A program made the position numbers and the translations under genes. Positions 26,024 to 34,311 of a stretch of DNA of 64,000 nucleotides are shown here, piece after piece. The notes under the pieces are model-generated. The model was given only the letters and a program-made list of their open reading frames with translations, did not search any database and was not told the DNA's origin. This DNA comes from Acidobacteriaceae bacterium (GTDB taxonomy: Bacteria > Acidobacteriota > Terriglobia > Terriglobales > Acidobacteriaceae): NCBI GenBank assembly GCA_030037545.1, contig JASHRF010000116.1:1-64000 (forward strand), read 5' to 3'. Positions within the stretch are counted from its first letter, which is position 1. Each line of letters opens with the position of its first letter.

Positions 26024-27676
26024 CTAGAACCCGGCCAGATACTGGTGCACAAACTGCACGGCGATCGATCCCTCACCTACCGCCGATGCCACCCGTTTTA
26101 CCGAGCCGTGCCGCACGTCCCCGGCCACAAAGATCCCCGGCACGCTGCTCTCCAGCAGAAACGGCTGCCGCTCTTCGTGCCATCCGTCCGGCAGTTTCCC
26201 GTCGCTGCGCAAGTCGGGCCCGGCGAGCACAAATCCCTTCCGGTCCCGTAATACGCACTCTGGCAGCCAGGCTGTTCCCGGCGCCGCTCCGATGAATACA
26301 AACAACGAAGAAGCCGGAACTTCCTTCTCACCCTCCGGTGTCCGCACCCGGATCGCCTCCAGCCGCTCATCGCCTCGCGCTTCCAACACTTCGGTGCGCG
26401 CCTCCAGCTTAATATTCGATGTGCGACCGATCTCATCGATCAAGTATTTCGACATGCTGGCCGAAAGCCCCGCTCCACGTACCAGCATGGTTACGTTGCG
26501 GGCATATTGGGCAAAGTGCAGGGCTGCCTGGCCGGCCGAGTTCGCCCCGCCCACCACGAAAACCTCCTCGTCCTTGCACGCCACCGCCTCTACCAGCGCC
26601 GCCCCGTAATAGATGCCGCGTCCAGTCAGCCGTTCCGCGCCGGGAATTCCCAGCTTGCGGTATTGCACCCCCGGCGCCAGCAATACCGCGTGCGTTGAAA
26701 CTTCGCGCCCGTCTGCCATTTGTACAAACCGGTACTGGCCGTCCAGGCGCAGCGCGGTGGCCCGCTGCACCACGAATTCCGCCCCAAACCGGCAGGCCTG
26801 GATGTGCGCGCGGCGCGCCAGGTCCGCACCCGTCAGCCCCGACGGAAACCCCAGGTAATTCTCGATCCGCGACGTCGAACCCGCCTGCCCGCCCGGCGCT
26901 TCCGGCTCGACGACCAGCGTTTTCAGCCCCTCGCTGGCGCCATACACGGCCGCCGCCAGACCGGCCGGCCCCGCGCCCACCACAACCAAATCGTAAAATT
27001 CCTGTGCCGCCTGGACCCGCAGCCCCACCCGTGCCGCCAGCGCCTCCGGCTCCGGGTCCACCAGCGCCGTGCCATCCTCAAAAAGCACCACCGGCAGCCG
27101 GTTCTGATCTAACTGCCGGTCCTTCAGCAGCTTCTCCACCTCCTCATTGCCGGCCGCGTTCAGCCACCGGTAGGGAACATGGTTACGCGAAAGAAATGTG
27201 CGCACCTGGTGGTCTTTCAGCGACCACCGGTGCCCGATCACCCGCAGCCCCTCGAATTCCGGCCGGTAGGCCGCCTGCCAGTCCTCCAGCAGATCGTTGA
27301 GCGCCGGGTAGAGCTTCTCCTCCGGCGGATCCCACGGCTTGGTCAGGTAATAGTGGATGCGCGCGGAATTGATGGCCCGGATGGCCGCCTCGGTATCGGC
27401 GTAGGCGGTCAGCAGCACCCGCCGCGCTTCAGGATAAAGCTCCTGCGCCCGCTCCAGGAACTCCACGCCGCTCATGCCCGGCATCCGCTGGTCGCTCAAA
27501 AGCAGCGCCACCGGCTCTTCCCGCGCCCGCAGTTGGTTCAGCGTCTCCAGCGCCGCCGGCCCGCTCCCCGCCCGCAGCACCCGGTACGTGGCCGCGTATT
27601 GGCGGCGCAGGTCCTGCACCACTGCCTCTAACACGTTTGGGTCATCGTCTACCGCCAACAGGATCGGCCGTTTCAT
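26024..27676 (-). CDS. Response-regulator receiver fused to thioredoxin-reductase-like flavoprotein
   Basis: A 550-residue fusion protein. Residues 1-125 form a receiver with acidic pocket Asp10-12, phospho-acceptor Asp62 (LLLSDQRMPGMSG) and Lys in YYLTKPWD. Residues 145-225 resemble a glutaredoxin/thioredoxin fold without a CxxC motif (DHQVRTFLSRNHVPYRWL). Residues 228-550 are an FAD/NAD(P)-binding thioredoxin-reductase-like module (VVVGAGPAGLAAAVYGASEG, VFVVGGANSAGQAALHFAQY, GIFVAGDVRHGSVKRVA). The redox-active CxxC of true thioredoxin reductases is missing: the corresponding segment reads GRGIYYGAALVEA. It is therefore not a classical disulfide reductase. It precedes the cNMP-domain kinase gene, which presumably phosphorylates it. 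Such fusions are known from genomes but the activity is not established to my knowledge. Confidence 0.9.
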   Translation of the reverse strand: MKRPILLAVDDDPNVLEAVVQDLRRQYAATYRVLRAGSGPAALETLNQLRAREEPVALLLSDQRMPGMSGVEFLERAQELYPEARRVLLTAYADTEAAIRAINSARIHYYLTKPWDPPEEKLYPALNDLLEDWQAAYRPEFEGLRVIGHRWSLKDHQVRTFLSRNHVPYRWLNAAGNEEVEKLLKDRQLDQNRLPVVLFEDGTALVDPEPEALAARVGLRVQAAQEFYDLVVVGAGPAGLAAAVYGASEGLKTLVVEPEAPGGQAGSTSRIENYLGFPSGLTGADLARRAHIQACRFGAEFVVQRATALRLDGQYRFVQMADGREVSTHAVLLAPGVQYRKLGIPGAERLTGRGIYYGAALVEAVACKDEEVFVVGGANSAGQAALHFAQYARNVTMLVRGAGLSASMSKYLIDEIGRTSNIKLEARTEVLEARGDERLEAIRVRTPEGEKEVPASSLFVFIGAAPGTAWLPECVLRDRKGFVLAGPDLRSDGKLPDGWHEERQPFLLESSVPGIFVAGDVRHGSVKRVASAVGEGSIAVQFVHQYLAGF

Positions 27677-28006
27677 ATATGCTCAGTTTAAGACCGGTGT
27701 CCCATTGTGGTTAACAGGCCACGTCTTTACTGCGTGCCTTTTTGATGTAAGTGTCCCTAAACTAGGGTTAAGCTCAGTCCCAGAGCCCGGCCTTGGCAGG
27801 GAAACAGATGTGCTGACGGTGCGCCATCATGGGGAATCCGCTGCGGGCTTTTGTGTGTTGCAAATGCAGACATACGCCGAGACTCGTGCCACGTTTGCCG
27901 ATAAAAGTCAAAAGGCGAACAGAATCGCTGGAACTTCAGCCACTTTTGCCGCGCCGCCCGCGCCGCAAATCGGTGTCGGGTTCCTTTGCCAGGCAGGGCA
28001 CAAGCC
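27677..28006. other. Divergent intergenic region, 330 bp
   Basis: The region lies between the receiver-flavoprotein gene (minus) and the LuxR-type regulator (plus). It probably holds both promoters, but no clear consensus boxes, riboswitch or palindrome were recognised. Confidence 0.4.
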
Positions 28007-28687
28007 ATGAATAAAGTTATTCTCGCCGATTCCCAGGCCATCTTCCGCGCCGGAACCGCCAAGGTCCTGGCCATGGACGAGGATTTGCGCATCATCGCGC
28101 AGTGCAGCGATCTGGAGCGGATGTACCACGCCATTGCCACATTCCCCAACTCCATCGTGCTCTTTGCCGCCTCGCTGCGCCCCGATTTCGACCGCCTCCA
28201 CATGCTGCTTGAAACCACCGGCAGCCGCGGCATCGTCATCGCCGAGAACACTGAGAACACCAGCGCATATCTGCAGCAGGGCTTTCGCGGCGTGGTCTTC
28301 CGCAACGTCACCAGCCCGGCCTTGGCCGATTGTGTACGCCGCGTGGCCGCCGGCGATACCTGGCAGCCTCCCCAGGTCATGCACCCCGGCTCACCCGAAG
28401 AGGACATGGTGGGCACACGCGTCCGCGACCGCCTTACCCCCAAAGAAATGCGCATCGTGGCTCTGATCGTTCAGGGCTGCAAGAATCGCGAAATCGCCCT
28501 CCGCCTCAAAACCACCGAGCAGGTCATCAAGAACTACCTGCGCTCCATCTACGACAAGACCGGGGTCGGCGACCGCCTCGAGCTGGCGCTCTTCACCATC
28601 CACCACCGCGTTCTGGCGCAAGCCGCCAACGAAGTCGGCAACCGCCTCGAAGCCGAGGAGCAAGCCACTTCCCCCGCCGTTGCGTAA
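28007..28687 (+). CDS. LuxR/NarL-type response regulator with degenerate receiver
   Basis: A 226-residue protein. Residues 1-125 have the receiver fold (KVILADSQAIFRAGTAKVLA), but the phospho-acceptor strand reads SIVLFAASLRPD with no Asp at the expected place, and the conserved Lys position reads FRNVTS. The C-terminal helix-turn-helix is intact: RLTPKEMRIVALIVQGCKNR, then EIALRLKTTEQVIKNYLRSI. It likely binds DNA without classical phosphorylation. The start at 28007 is the Met directly before NKVILADSQ. It is divergent from the receiver-flavoprotein gene, so it may belong to the same signalling set. Confidence 0.85.
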   Translation: MNKVILADSQAIFRAGTAKVLAMDEDLRIIAQCSDLERMYHAIATFPNSIVLFAASLRPDFDRLHMLLETTGSRGIVIAENTENTSAYLQQGFRGVVFRNVTSPALADCVRRVAAGDTWQPPQVMHPGSPEEDMVGTRVRDRLTPKEMRIVALIVQGCKNREIALRLKTTEQVIKNYLRSIYDKTGVGDRLELALFTIHHRVLAQAANEVGNRLEAEEQATSPAVA

Positions 28688-28720
28688 TTCAAGTTTTTCG
28701 ATTAGGAGGGGTCCCGTGCC

Positions 28721-28768
28721 GGGTGCCCCATGCGTTCGCGCGCCTTTGCGCAAAGGATGGGAAGACAC
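28721..28768. repeat. Short intergenic palindromic repeat (copy 3)
   Basis: GGGTGCCCCATGCGTTCGCG followed by CGCCTTTGCGCAAAGGATGG. The element resembles those at 8772 and 13772 and sits between the convergent ends of the LuxR-type gene and pruA. Confidence 0.55.
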
Positions 28769-28815
28769 GGATCTAACCGTCCTCCGCCAACCGGCCGTCG
28801 AGCCGCTGGGACGGC

Positions 28816-30444
28816 TCACAGCCCCCGCGTCCGCTCCACGCGCGGTTCCGGCGGCAGCTTTTCCGCCACGCTCTTGGCCTGCGTGAAAAGCAACAAATAA
28901 TCGGGCCCGCCCGCCTTCGAATCCGTTCCGCTCATGTTGAACCCGCCAAACGGATGCGCGCCCACCATGGCCCCTGTGCATTTGCGGTTGAAATACAAGT
29001 TACCCACGTGAAACTCGCGCCGCGCCCGCTCCAGCCGTTCCCGGCTCACCGAATACACCGAACCCGTCAGCCCATACTCGGTGTTGTTGGCCAACGCCAA
29101 TCCGGCGTCGAAATTCGCCGCCTTGATCAGCGCCAGCACCGGCCCGAAGATTTCCTCCTGCGCCAGCGCCGCATCTGGCGCCACATCGGCAAACACCGTC
29201 GGCTCAAGATAAAATCCGCCATCTTCCTTCGCCGGCGCGCTCCCACCCGCAATCAGCCGGCCTTCTTTCTTGCCGATCTCCACATAACGCAGCATCGACT
29301 GGAGCGCGGCTTTGTTGATCACCGGCCCCAGGTTGTGATTCTCGGTCGGATCGCCGACCGTCAATTTCGCCACCCGCTCCCGAATCCTCTCCACAAACAC
29401 GTCGTACAGCGGCGCCTCAATAATCGCCCGCGAGCACGCCGAGCACTTTTGCCCGCTGAATCCAAAAGCCGACGCCACCACCCCCTCGACCGCCGCATCC
29501 AGGTCGGCATCTTCGCACACCAGAATCGTGTCCTTGCCGCCCATCTCCAGGATGGTCCGCTTGATCCAGATCTGGCCCGGCTGCGTTTTGGCCGCGCGCT
29601 CGTTGATCTCCAGTCCCACCGCCTTCGATCCCGTAAAGGCAATGAAGCGCGTTTTGGGATGCTCCACGATCGCGTTGCCAAACGCTGCGCCGGATCCCGG
29701 GCAGAAGTTCACCACCCCGTCCGGCATCCCCGCCTCTTCCAGCACTTCCACAAATTTTTCGGCAATCGTGGGTGAGTCGCTCGAAGGTTTGAGGATCACC
29801 GTATTTCCGGTCACGATCGCCGCCGCCGTCATCCCCGCCATAATGGCAAACGGGAAATTCCAGGGCGGAATCACCGCGCCCACGCCCAATGGGATGTACA
29901 AAAGCTCGTCGCGTTCGCCGGGATACTGGATGGGCGTGGCCGCCGCTGCCAGACGCAGCGCCTCGCGCGCGTAAAACTCCAGAAAGTCAATGGTCTCGCC
30001 CACGTCCGCGTCGGCCTCAGCCCAGTTCTTGCCCACTTCGTAGGTGAGCCAGGCCGCAAACTCGAACTTCCGCCGGCGAATGATCTCCGCCGCACCCAGC
30101 AGCAATGAGACGCGCTCGCGGGCCGAAACCCTGCTCCATGTCTCGAACGCCCGGAGCGCCGCGGCCATCGCTTTTTCCGCGTGTTCCGCGCCCGCCTTCT
30201 GGTGCACGCCCACCACCTGCGCCGGGCGCGCCGGGTTGATGGAGCGGATCTTGTCCGCGGTCTTCACCCGTTCGCCGCCAATAATCAGTCCGTATTCGCC
30301 GCCCAGGTTGGCGCCCACAGACTCCAGCGCGGCCCGCATGACGCGTACATTTTCCGGATCCTTGAAATCGATAAACGGTTCGTTGCGAAACACGCCCTGT
30401 GGCGTGCGCGGCTCAATCGAAGAGGTGACGCTCACGGTAGCCAT
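28816..30444 (-). CDS. pruA: L-glutamate gamma-semialdehyde (1-pyrroline-5-carboxylate) dehydrogenase
   Basis: A 542-residue aldehyde dehydrogenase of the RocA/PruA group. It oxidises glutamate semialdehyde to glutamate in proline and arginine catabolism. The N-terminal extension (NEPFIDFKDPENVRVMRAAL) is characteristic of this group. The active-site Glu is in ILEMGGKDTILVCEDADLD and the catalytic Cys in FGFSGQKCSACSR. The ending MSGTDSKAGGPDYLLLFTQ is also typical. There is no proline dehydrogenase domain or neighbouring putA/prodh in the window. The gene stands alone, divergent from the aminotransferase gene. Confidence 0.94.
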   Translation of the reverse strand: MATVSVTSSIEPRTPQGVFRNEPFIDFKDPENVRVMRAALESVGANLGGEYGLIIGGERVKTADKIRSINPARPAQVVGVHQKAGAEHAEKAMAAALRAFETWSRVSARERVSLLLGAAEIIRRRKFEFAAWLTYEVGKNWAEADADVGETIDFLEFYAREALRLAAAATPIQYPGERDELLYIPLGVGAVIPPWNFPFAIMAGMTAAAIVTGNTVILKPSSDSPTIAEKFVEVLEEAGMPDGVVNFCPGSGAAFGNAIVEHPKTRFIAFTGSKAVGLEINERAAKTQPGQIWIKRTILEMGGKDTILVCEDADLDAAVEGVVASAFGFSGQKCSACSRAIIEAPLYDVFVERIRERVAKLTVGDPTENHNLGPVINKAALQSMLRYVEIGKKEGRLIAGGSAPAKEDGGFYLEPTVFADVAPDAALAQEEIFGPVLALIKAANFDAGLALANNTEYGLTGSVYSVSRERLERARREFHVGNLYFNRKCTGAMVGAHPFGGFNMSGTDSKAGGPDYLLLFTQAKSVAEKLPPEPRVERTRGL

Positions 30445-30612
30445 AACCCTCTAGTTTAGTCCAGAATGCGGTACGAAGGCCACGACTGGACGCCACCGAT
30501 TTGTAGCGGCACGAAATACCGGGCAATGCCCAACATTTGTATAATCCTTTGTGCCTAGGCCGGTCCGGCTCAATGCCGCGCGTACGGGCAGGATTTTTGA
30601 GGAGTGCAGGCC

Positions 30613-31806
30613 ATGACGACTTCAGCATTGGAACACGAATTGATTCTGGCGCAGCGCATGTCGCGCCTGGGAACCGAAACCGCCTTTGAAGTTCTCAACA
30701 AGGCGCGCGCCCTGGAGCACAAGGGACGCAACATCATCCATCTCGAAATCGGCGAACCCGACTTCGACACGCCCTCCAATATCGTGGACGCCGCGGTAGA
30801 CGCCTTGCGCGCCGGCTGGACCCACTACGGCCCCTCAGCCGGCCTGCCCGAGCTCCGCCACACCATTGCAGAGTATGTGAGCCGCACCCGCGGCGTGGAA
30901 GTCTCACCCGACGAAGTGGTAGTCGTGCCCGGCGGCAAGCCGATCATCTTCTTCACCATGCTCGCCCTCATCGACGAAGGCGACGAAGTTATCTATCCCG
31001 ATCCCGGTTTCCCCATTTACGAATCCATGATCAACTACGTGGGCGCCACGGCCGTGCCCATCAAGTTACGAGAAGACCGCGGCTTCGCCATGGACGTGGA
31101 CGAACTCGCCCGCCTCATCACCGATCGCACCAAGCTCATCATTCTCAACTCGCCGCACAACCCTACCGGCGGCATCCTGCCCCGCTTCGATATCGAGCGC
31201 ACTGCACAGGCCATCGGCAGACGCAATCTTTTTGTGCTCTCCGACGAAATCTACAGCCGCCTGCAATTTGAAGGCCTGCCGTTCTCCATCATGAGCCTGC
31301 CCGGCATGAAGGAGCGCACCATCCTGCTCGACGGCTTCTCAAAAACCTACGCCATGACCGGCTGGCGCATGGGCTACGGCGTGATGCGCGCCGACCTGGC
31401 CGCACACATCACGCGCCTGATGACCAACTCCAACTCCTGCACCGCGAGCTTCACGCAAATCGCCGGCATCGAAGCGCTGCGCGGCGACCAGAGCACCGTA
31501 GACACCATGCGCATCGAGTTCGAGCGCCGCAGCCGCGCCTTTGTCGAGCGCCTCAACCGCATCAGGGGTTTCCACGCACTCATGCCCAAGGGCGCCTTTT
31601 ACGTCTTCGCCAACATAATGAAAACCGGCTGGGAGTCGAAGCGCCTGGCCGACGCTCTGCTCGAAGAAGCTGGCGTAGCCGCGCTGTCGGGAACATCGTT
31701 CGGTAAGAATGGCCAGGGCTATGTCCGCTTCAGCGTCGCCAACTCCATGGAGAATCTGATGGAAGCCCTGGACCGCATGGACGCGTGGACGAAGAAGCAT
31801 CTGTAG
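30613..31806 (+). CDS. PLP-dependent aminotransferase, class I/II
   Basis: A 397-residue fold-type I aminotransferase. Visible motifs are HLEIGEPDFDTPSNI, HYGPSAGLPELRHTIAEY, the NSPHNPTGG substrate-binding motif, and the PLP lysine in LDGFSKTYAMTGWRMGYG. The ATG at 30613 has GAGGAG nine bases upstream. Sequence and size fit the AspC/AlaA-like subgroup acting on aspartate, alanine or aromatic amino acids, but the substrate cannot be fixed from sequence. It is monocistronic and divergent from pruA. Confidence 0.9.
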   Translation: MTTSALEHELILAQRMSRLGTETAFEVLNKARALEHKGRNIIHLEIGEPDFDTPSNIVDAAVDALRAGWTHYGPSAGLPELRHTIAEYVSRTRGVEVSPDEVVVVPGGKPIIFFTMLALIDEGDEVIYPDPGFPIYESMINYVGATAVPIKLREDRGFAMDVDELARLITDRTKLIILNSPHNPTGGILPRFDIERTAQAIGRRNLFVLSDEIYSRLQFEGLPFSIMSLPGMKERTILLDGFSKTYAMTGWRMGYGVMRADLAAHITRLMTNSNSCTASFTQIAGIEALRGDQSTVDTMRIEFERRSRAFVERLNRIRGFHALMPKGAFYVFANIMKTGWESKRLADALLEEAGVAALSGTSFGKNGQGYVRFSVANSMENLMEALDRMDAWTKKHL

Positions 31807-31944
31807 CGGAACCCGGAAAGCATCTCTCGGCCGCCGGGCCCGCACATCACCGCTCGCACTAACCTGCTAACCTGCTACGTCCGCGCAGCCGACGCTAACT
31901 CGCCGTCTGTTGACTTACCCGTCAACGCCTCCAATAATCAACCC

Positions 31945-32832
31945 ATGGAGATCTATGAGGAGATCGTGAAGCTTCAGCGCGCCGGCCGCCGGGGAGCGGT
32001 GGCAACCATTGTGAGCGCGCGCGGCTCCATCCCCTCGTTCAAAAGCGCCAAGATGCTTATCCGCGACGATGGCTCCATCGCCGGCACCATCGGCGGGGGC
32101 TGCGTGGAGGCCGAAGTTTGGCAGGCGGCGCGCGAAGTCATCGCCACGGAAAAATCGCGTACCCTCAGCTTCGATCTCAACCAGGACCCAAAGTACGAAA
32201 CCGGCCTGGTTTGCGGAGGCACATTGGAAATCTTCGTCGAGCCGGTGCTGCCCGCGCCGCTGCTTTATGTTTTCGGAGCCGGTCACGTCTCGCTCGAGCT
32301 CTACAAAGCGGCACGCAACGCCGGCTTCGACGTAATCGTCGCCGACGATCGCGACCTCTACGCCAACGCCGAGCGCTTCCCCGATGCCCGCGAAGTCATT
32401 GCCGAGGATTTCGACAAAGCGCTCGCAGCCCTCAGCCCCAGCGAATCTTCCTACATCGCCATCGCCACGCGCGGCCATCGCGACGACATGCGCGTTTTGC
32501 GCTGGGCAGTGCAAACGCCGGCGCGCTACGTCGGCATGATCGGATCGAAGCGCAAAGCCATCACCGTGTATCGCGAGCTGGTGCGGGAAGGCCTTCAGCC
32601 CGCGCTTTTCGATCGCGTCTACTCACCTGTGGGCCTCGACATCGGCGCCATCACGCCCGAAGAAATCGCGGTCTCCATCATGGCCGAGCTCATCGCCTTG
32701 CGCCGCCACGCGGAGTGCATGCTGCCGCACATGAGCTGGTTCCAGTCCGCGCGCCGTCTCACGCCCGAAGATGCTGAAGAAGCCGCCACTTCCGTCGAAA
32801 GCAGTTGCGACTCAGCCGAAAAGCTGGCTTGA
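31945..32832 (+). CDS. XdhC/CoxI-family molybdenum hydroxylase maturation protein
   Basis: A 295-residue protein that is expected to bind and sulfurate the molybdenum cofactor and insert it into xanthine-dehydrogenase-family enzymes. The N-terminal XdhC domain has AGRRGAVATIVSARGSIP and GGGCVEAEVWQ, with the conserved Cys in ETGLVCGGTLEIFVEP. The C-terminal Rossmann domain begins LLYVFGAGHVSLELYKAARN and includes YVGMIGSKRKA. It is followed after five bases by a MocA-like gene, and both converge on the molybdenum hydroxylase genes (33485-39372), which are their likely client. Confidence 0.93.
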   Translation: MEIYEEIVKLQRAGRRGAVATIVSARGSIPSFKSAKMLIRDDGSIAGTIGGGCVEAEVWQAAREVIATEKSRTLSFDLNQDPKYETGLVCGGTLEIFVEPVLPAPLLYVFGAGHVSLELYKAARNAGFDVIVADDRDLYANAERFPDAREVIAEDFDKALAALSPSESSYIAIATRGHRDDMRVLRWAVQTPARYVGMIGSKRKAITVYRELVREGLQPALFDRVYSPVGLDIGAITPEEIAVSIMAELIALRRHAECMLPHMSWFQSARRLTPEDAEEAATSVESSCDSAEKLA

Positions 32833-32837
32833 TCTCC

Positions 32838-33464
32838 ATGGACGGCCAAGAAAGGTTCTGCGCAGTCATCCTCGCTGCCGGCGCTTCCTCGCGCATGGGC
32901 CGCGACAAAGCTCTGCTCCCATGGCCTCCTGCATCCGAAACCGGCACGCTGCTCTCCGCCGCGATCCTCCACCTCCAGCCGTTCGCGCAGACCGTCATCG
33001 TCGTTGCCGGCAAAAATGCGGATCGGCTCGCGCCCGTTGCCGAGGCCCACGGCACAATCCTCGTCCGCAACCCCGCTCCTGAGCGCGGCCAGTTCAGCTC
33101 CATGCAGACCGGCCTTCGTGCCGCTCTCGATCATGGTTGCGACGCAGCCATGATCACGCCGGTCGATTGCCCGCCGCTGAGCGCCGCATCCCTTGAAAAG
33201 CTCCGTGCTCAATTCGATCAGGCGTACGCCCGCGGCGCGTGGGGGGTCGCGCCCGAGCACAACGGACGCCGCGGCCATCCGCTCCTCGCCAGCCGAAGTT
33301 TGATCGAAGCAATTCTCAACGCCCCCGTTACCAGCAACGCCCGCGAAGTCAGCCGCACCCACGCAACAAAATTTGAGTACGTCCCTGTCCTCGACAAGCT
33401 GCTCAGCGTTGATTTGAACACGCCAGCGGAATACTCGGCACTGGCTGCGCATATAGACCGGTAG
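32838..33464 (+). CDS. mocA: MocA-like molybdenum cofactor nucleotidyltransferase
   Basis: A 208-residue GT-A-fold nucleotidyltransferase. The signature CAVILAAGASSRMGRDKALL binds CTP or GTP, and ITPVDCPPLSAASLEKL is the metal-binding aspartate segment. It would make the dinucleotide form of the molybdenum cofactor, most likely molybdopterin cytosine dinucleotide, for the hydroxylase encoded nearby. The start at 32838 lies five bases after the xdhC stop codon, indicating an operon. A longer frame from 32805 would overlap xdhC and lacks similarity. Confidence 0.88.
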   Translation: MDGQERFCAVILAAGASSRMGRDKALLPWPPASETGTLLSAAILHLQPFAQTVIVVAGKNADRLAPVAEAHGTILVRNPAPERGQFSSMQTGLRAALDHGCDAAMITPVDCPPLSAASLEKLRAQFDQAYARGAWGVAPEHNGRRGHPLLASRSLIEAILNAPVTSNAREVSRTHATKFEYVPVLDKLLSVDLNTPAEYSALAAHIDR

Positions 33465-33484
33465 CACCGGTCTCCCTACCGGCC

Positions 33485-33844
33485 CTACTTCGGCAACTGA
33501 TCGAGCGCAACGCGAAGCGCATCCATCGCCAGGTGACTGGCGTGCATCGATTCCGCCGGCAATCCGCCTACCTTGCTTAGCAACTCCTCGCGCTTCAGCG
33601 CGCGTGCTTCGCCGATCGGCTTCCCGCGCACCAGCTCCGTCAGCGCCGACGCACATGCCATCGACGCAACACACCCCCGCGCGCGAAATCGAATCTCCTC
33701 GATCCGTTCGCCGGCAACCTTGATTGTGAGTTGGAGAACATCGCCGCAGGCCGGATTCTGAATCTGCGCCGATGCATCCGGCGCATCCAAAACACCCGCA
33801 TTGCGCGGATGCTCAAAATGATCGAGAACCTGCGGCGAGTACAT
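33485..33844 (-). CDS. IscU/NifU-like iron-sulfur scaffold protein lacking the third cysteine
   Basis: A 119-residue protein of the IscU/NifU N-terminal family. It has Cys33 and Asp35 in NPACGD and Cys58 in RARGCVAS. The third ligand Cys, normally in an HCS motif, is replaced: the sequence reads SMHASHLAMDAL with Ala102. The codon was checked on the minus strand (GCC). The protein cannot form the standard three-cysteine cluster site. It is placed at the end of the molybdenum hydroxylase gene set, so it may serve cluster or cofactor assembly for that enzyme rather than general Fe-S biogenesis (inference). A standard A-type carrier is encoded separately at 40158-40529. Confidence 0.85.
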   Translation of the reverse strand: MYSPQVLDHFEHPRNAGVLDAPDASAQIQNPACGDVLQLTIKVAGERIEEIRFRARGCVASMACASALTELVRGKPIGEARALKREELLSKVGGLPAESMHASHLAMDALRVALDQLPK

Positions 33845-33870
33845 GGCTTTCCCGCTGATTGGCTGACTTG

Positions 33871-34311
33871 CTAACTCGCTGCAGGCTGTGACGCCGCCGC
33901 CCGCGCCTGCTGCGCTTCCAGAATCTCCACCACTAGAAACAAATCCGTCAGCAGCGCGCGCAAATGAATCGACGCGTTCAGATTATCGATCAGTTGCGAG
34001 CTGATGGCCGGCTGCGCCAGCACCAGCTCGACCGCCGCAATCGCGTCCTTCGCGTCCCGGAGCAACACCGCGAAAAACGCTTCATAGCGTCCGGCGAACG
34101 CGAGCTCAGCGGTCTTCAGGTAGGCCGCGCAACTCGCTTCCAGCCCGCGCATCGCCTCGACTGCGCGCGCCAAATGGTCGCGAAGCAGCCGCCCCTGCGG
34201 GCTGCTCTCGTCAATCCCGTGCCCCTGTGCCGCATAGGAGAGCGTGAACTCGTAACATTCTTCGATGATTTCCGAGCGCTCCTCAAATTCAGTCGGCATC
34301 GCTTCCTGCAT
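33871..34311 (-). CDS. Small helical protein of unknown function in the molybdenum hydroxylase locus
   Basis: A 146-residue protein, predicted almost entirely helical, with no signal peptide or membrane segment. It begins near MPTEFEERSEIIEECYEFTL and carries several acidic helices and three to four scattered cysteines and histidines. The start at 34311 overlaps the cytochrome b gene by 23 bases; an alternative Met at 34299 would overlap by 11. The overlap implies co-translation with the enzyme subunits. No known domain is recognised. A chaperone, assembly or adaptor role for the membrane-bound enzyme is possible but unproven. Confidence 0.7.
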   Translation of the reverse strand: MQEAMPTEFEERSEIIEECYEFTLSYAAQGHGIDESSPQGRLLRDHLARAVEAMRGLEASCAAYLKTAELAFAGRYEAFFAVLLRDAKDAIAAVELVLAQPAISSQLIDNLNASIHLRALLTDLFLVVEILEAQQARAAASQPAAS

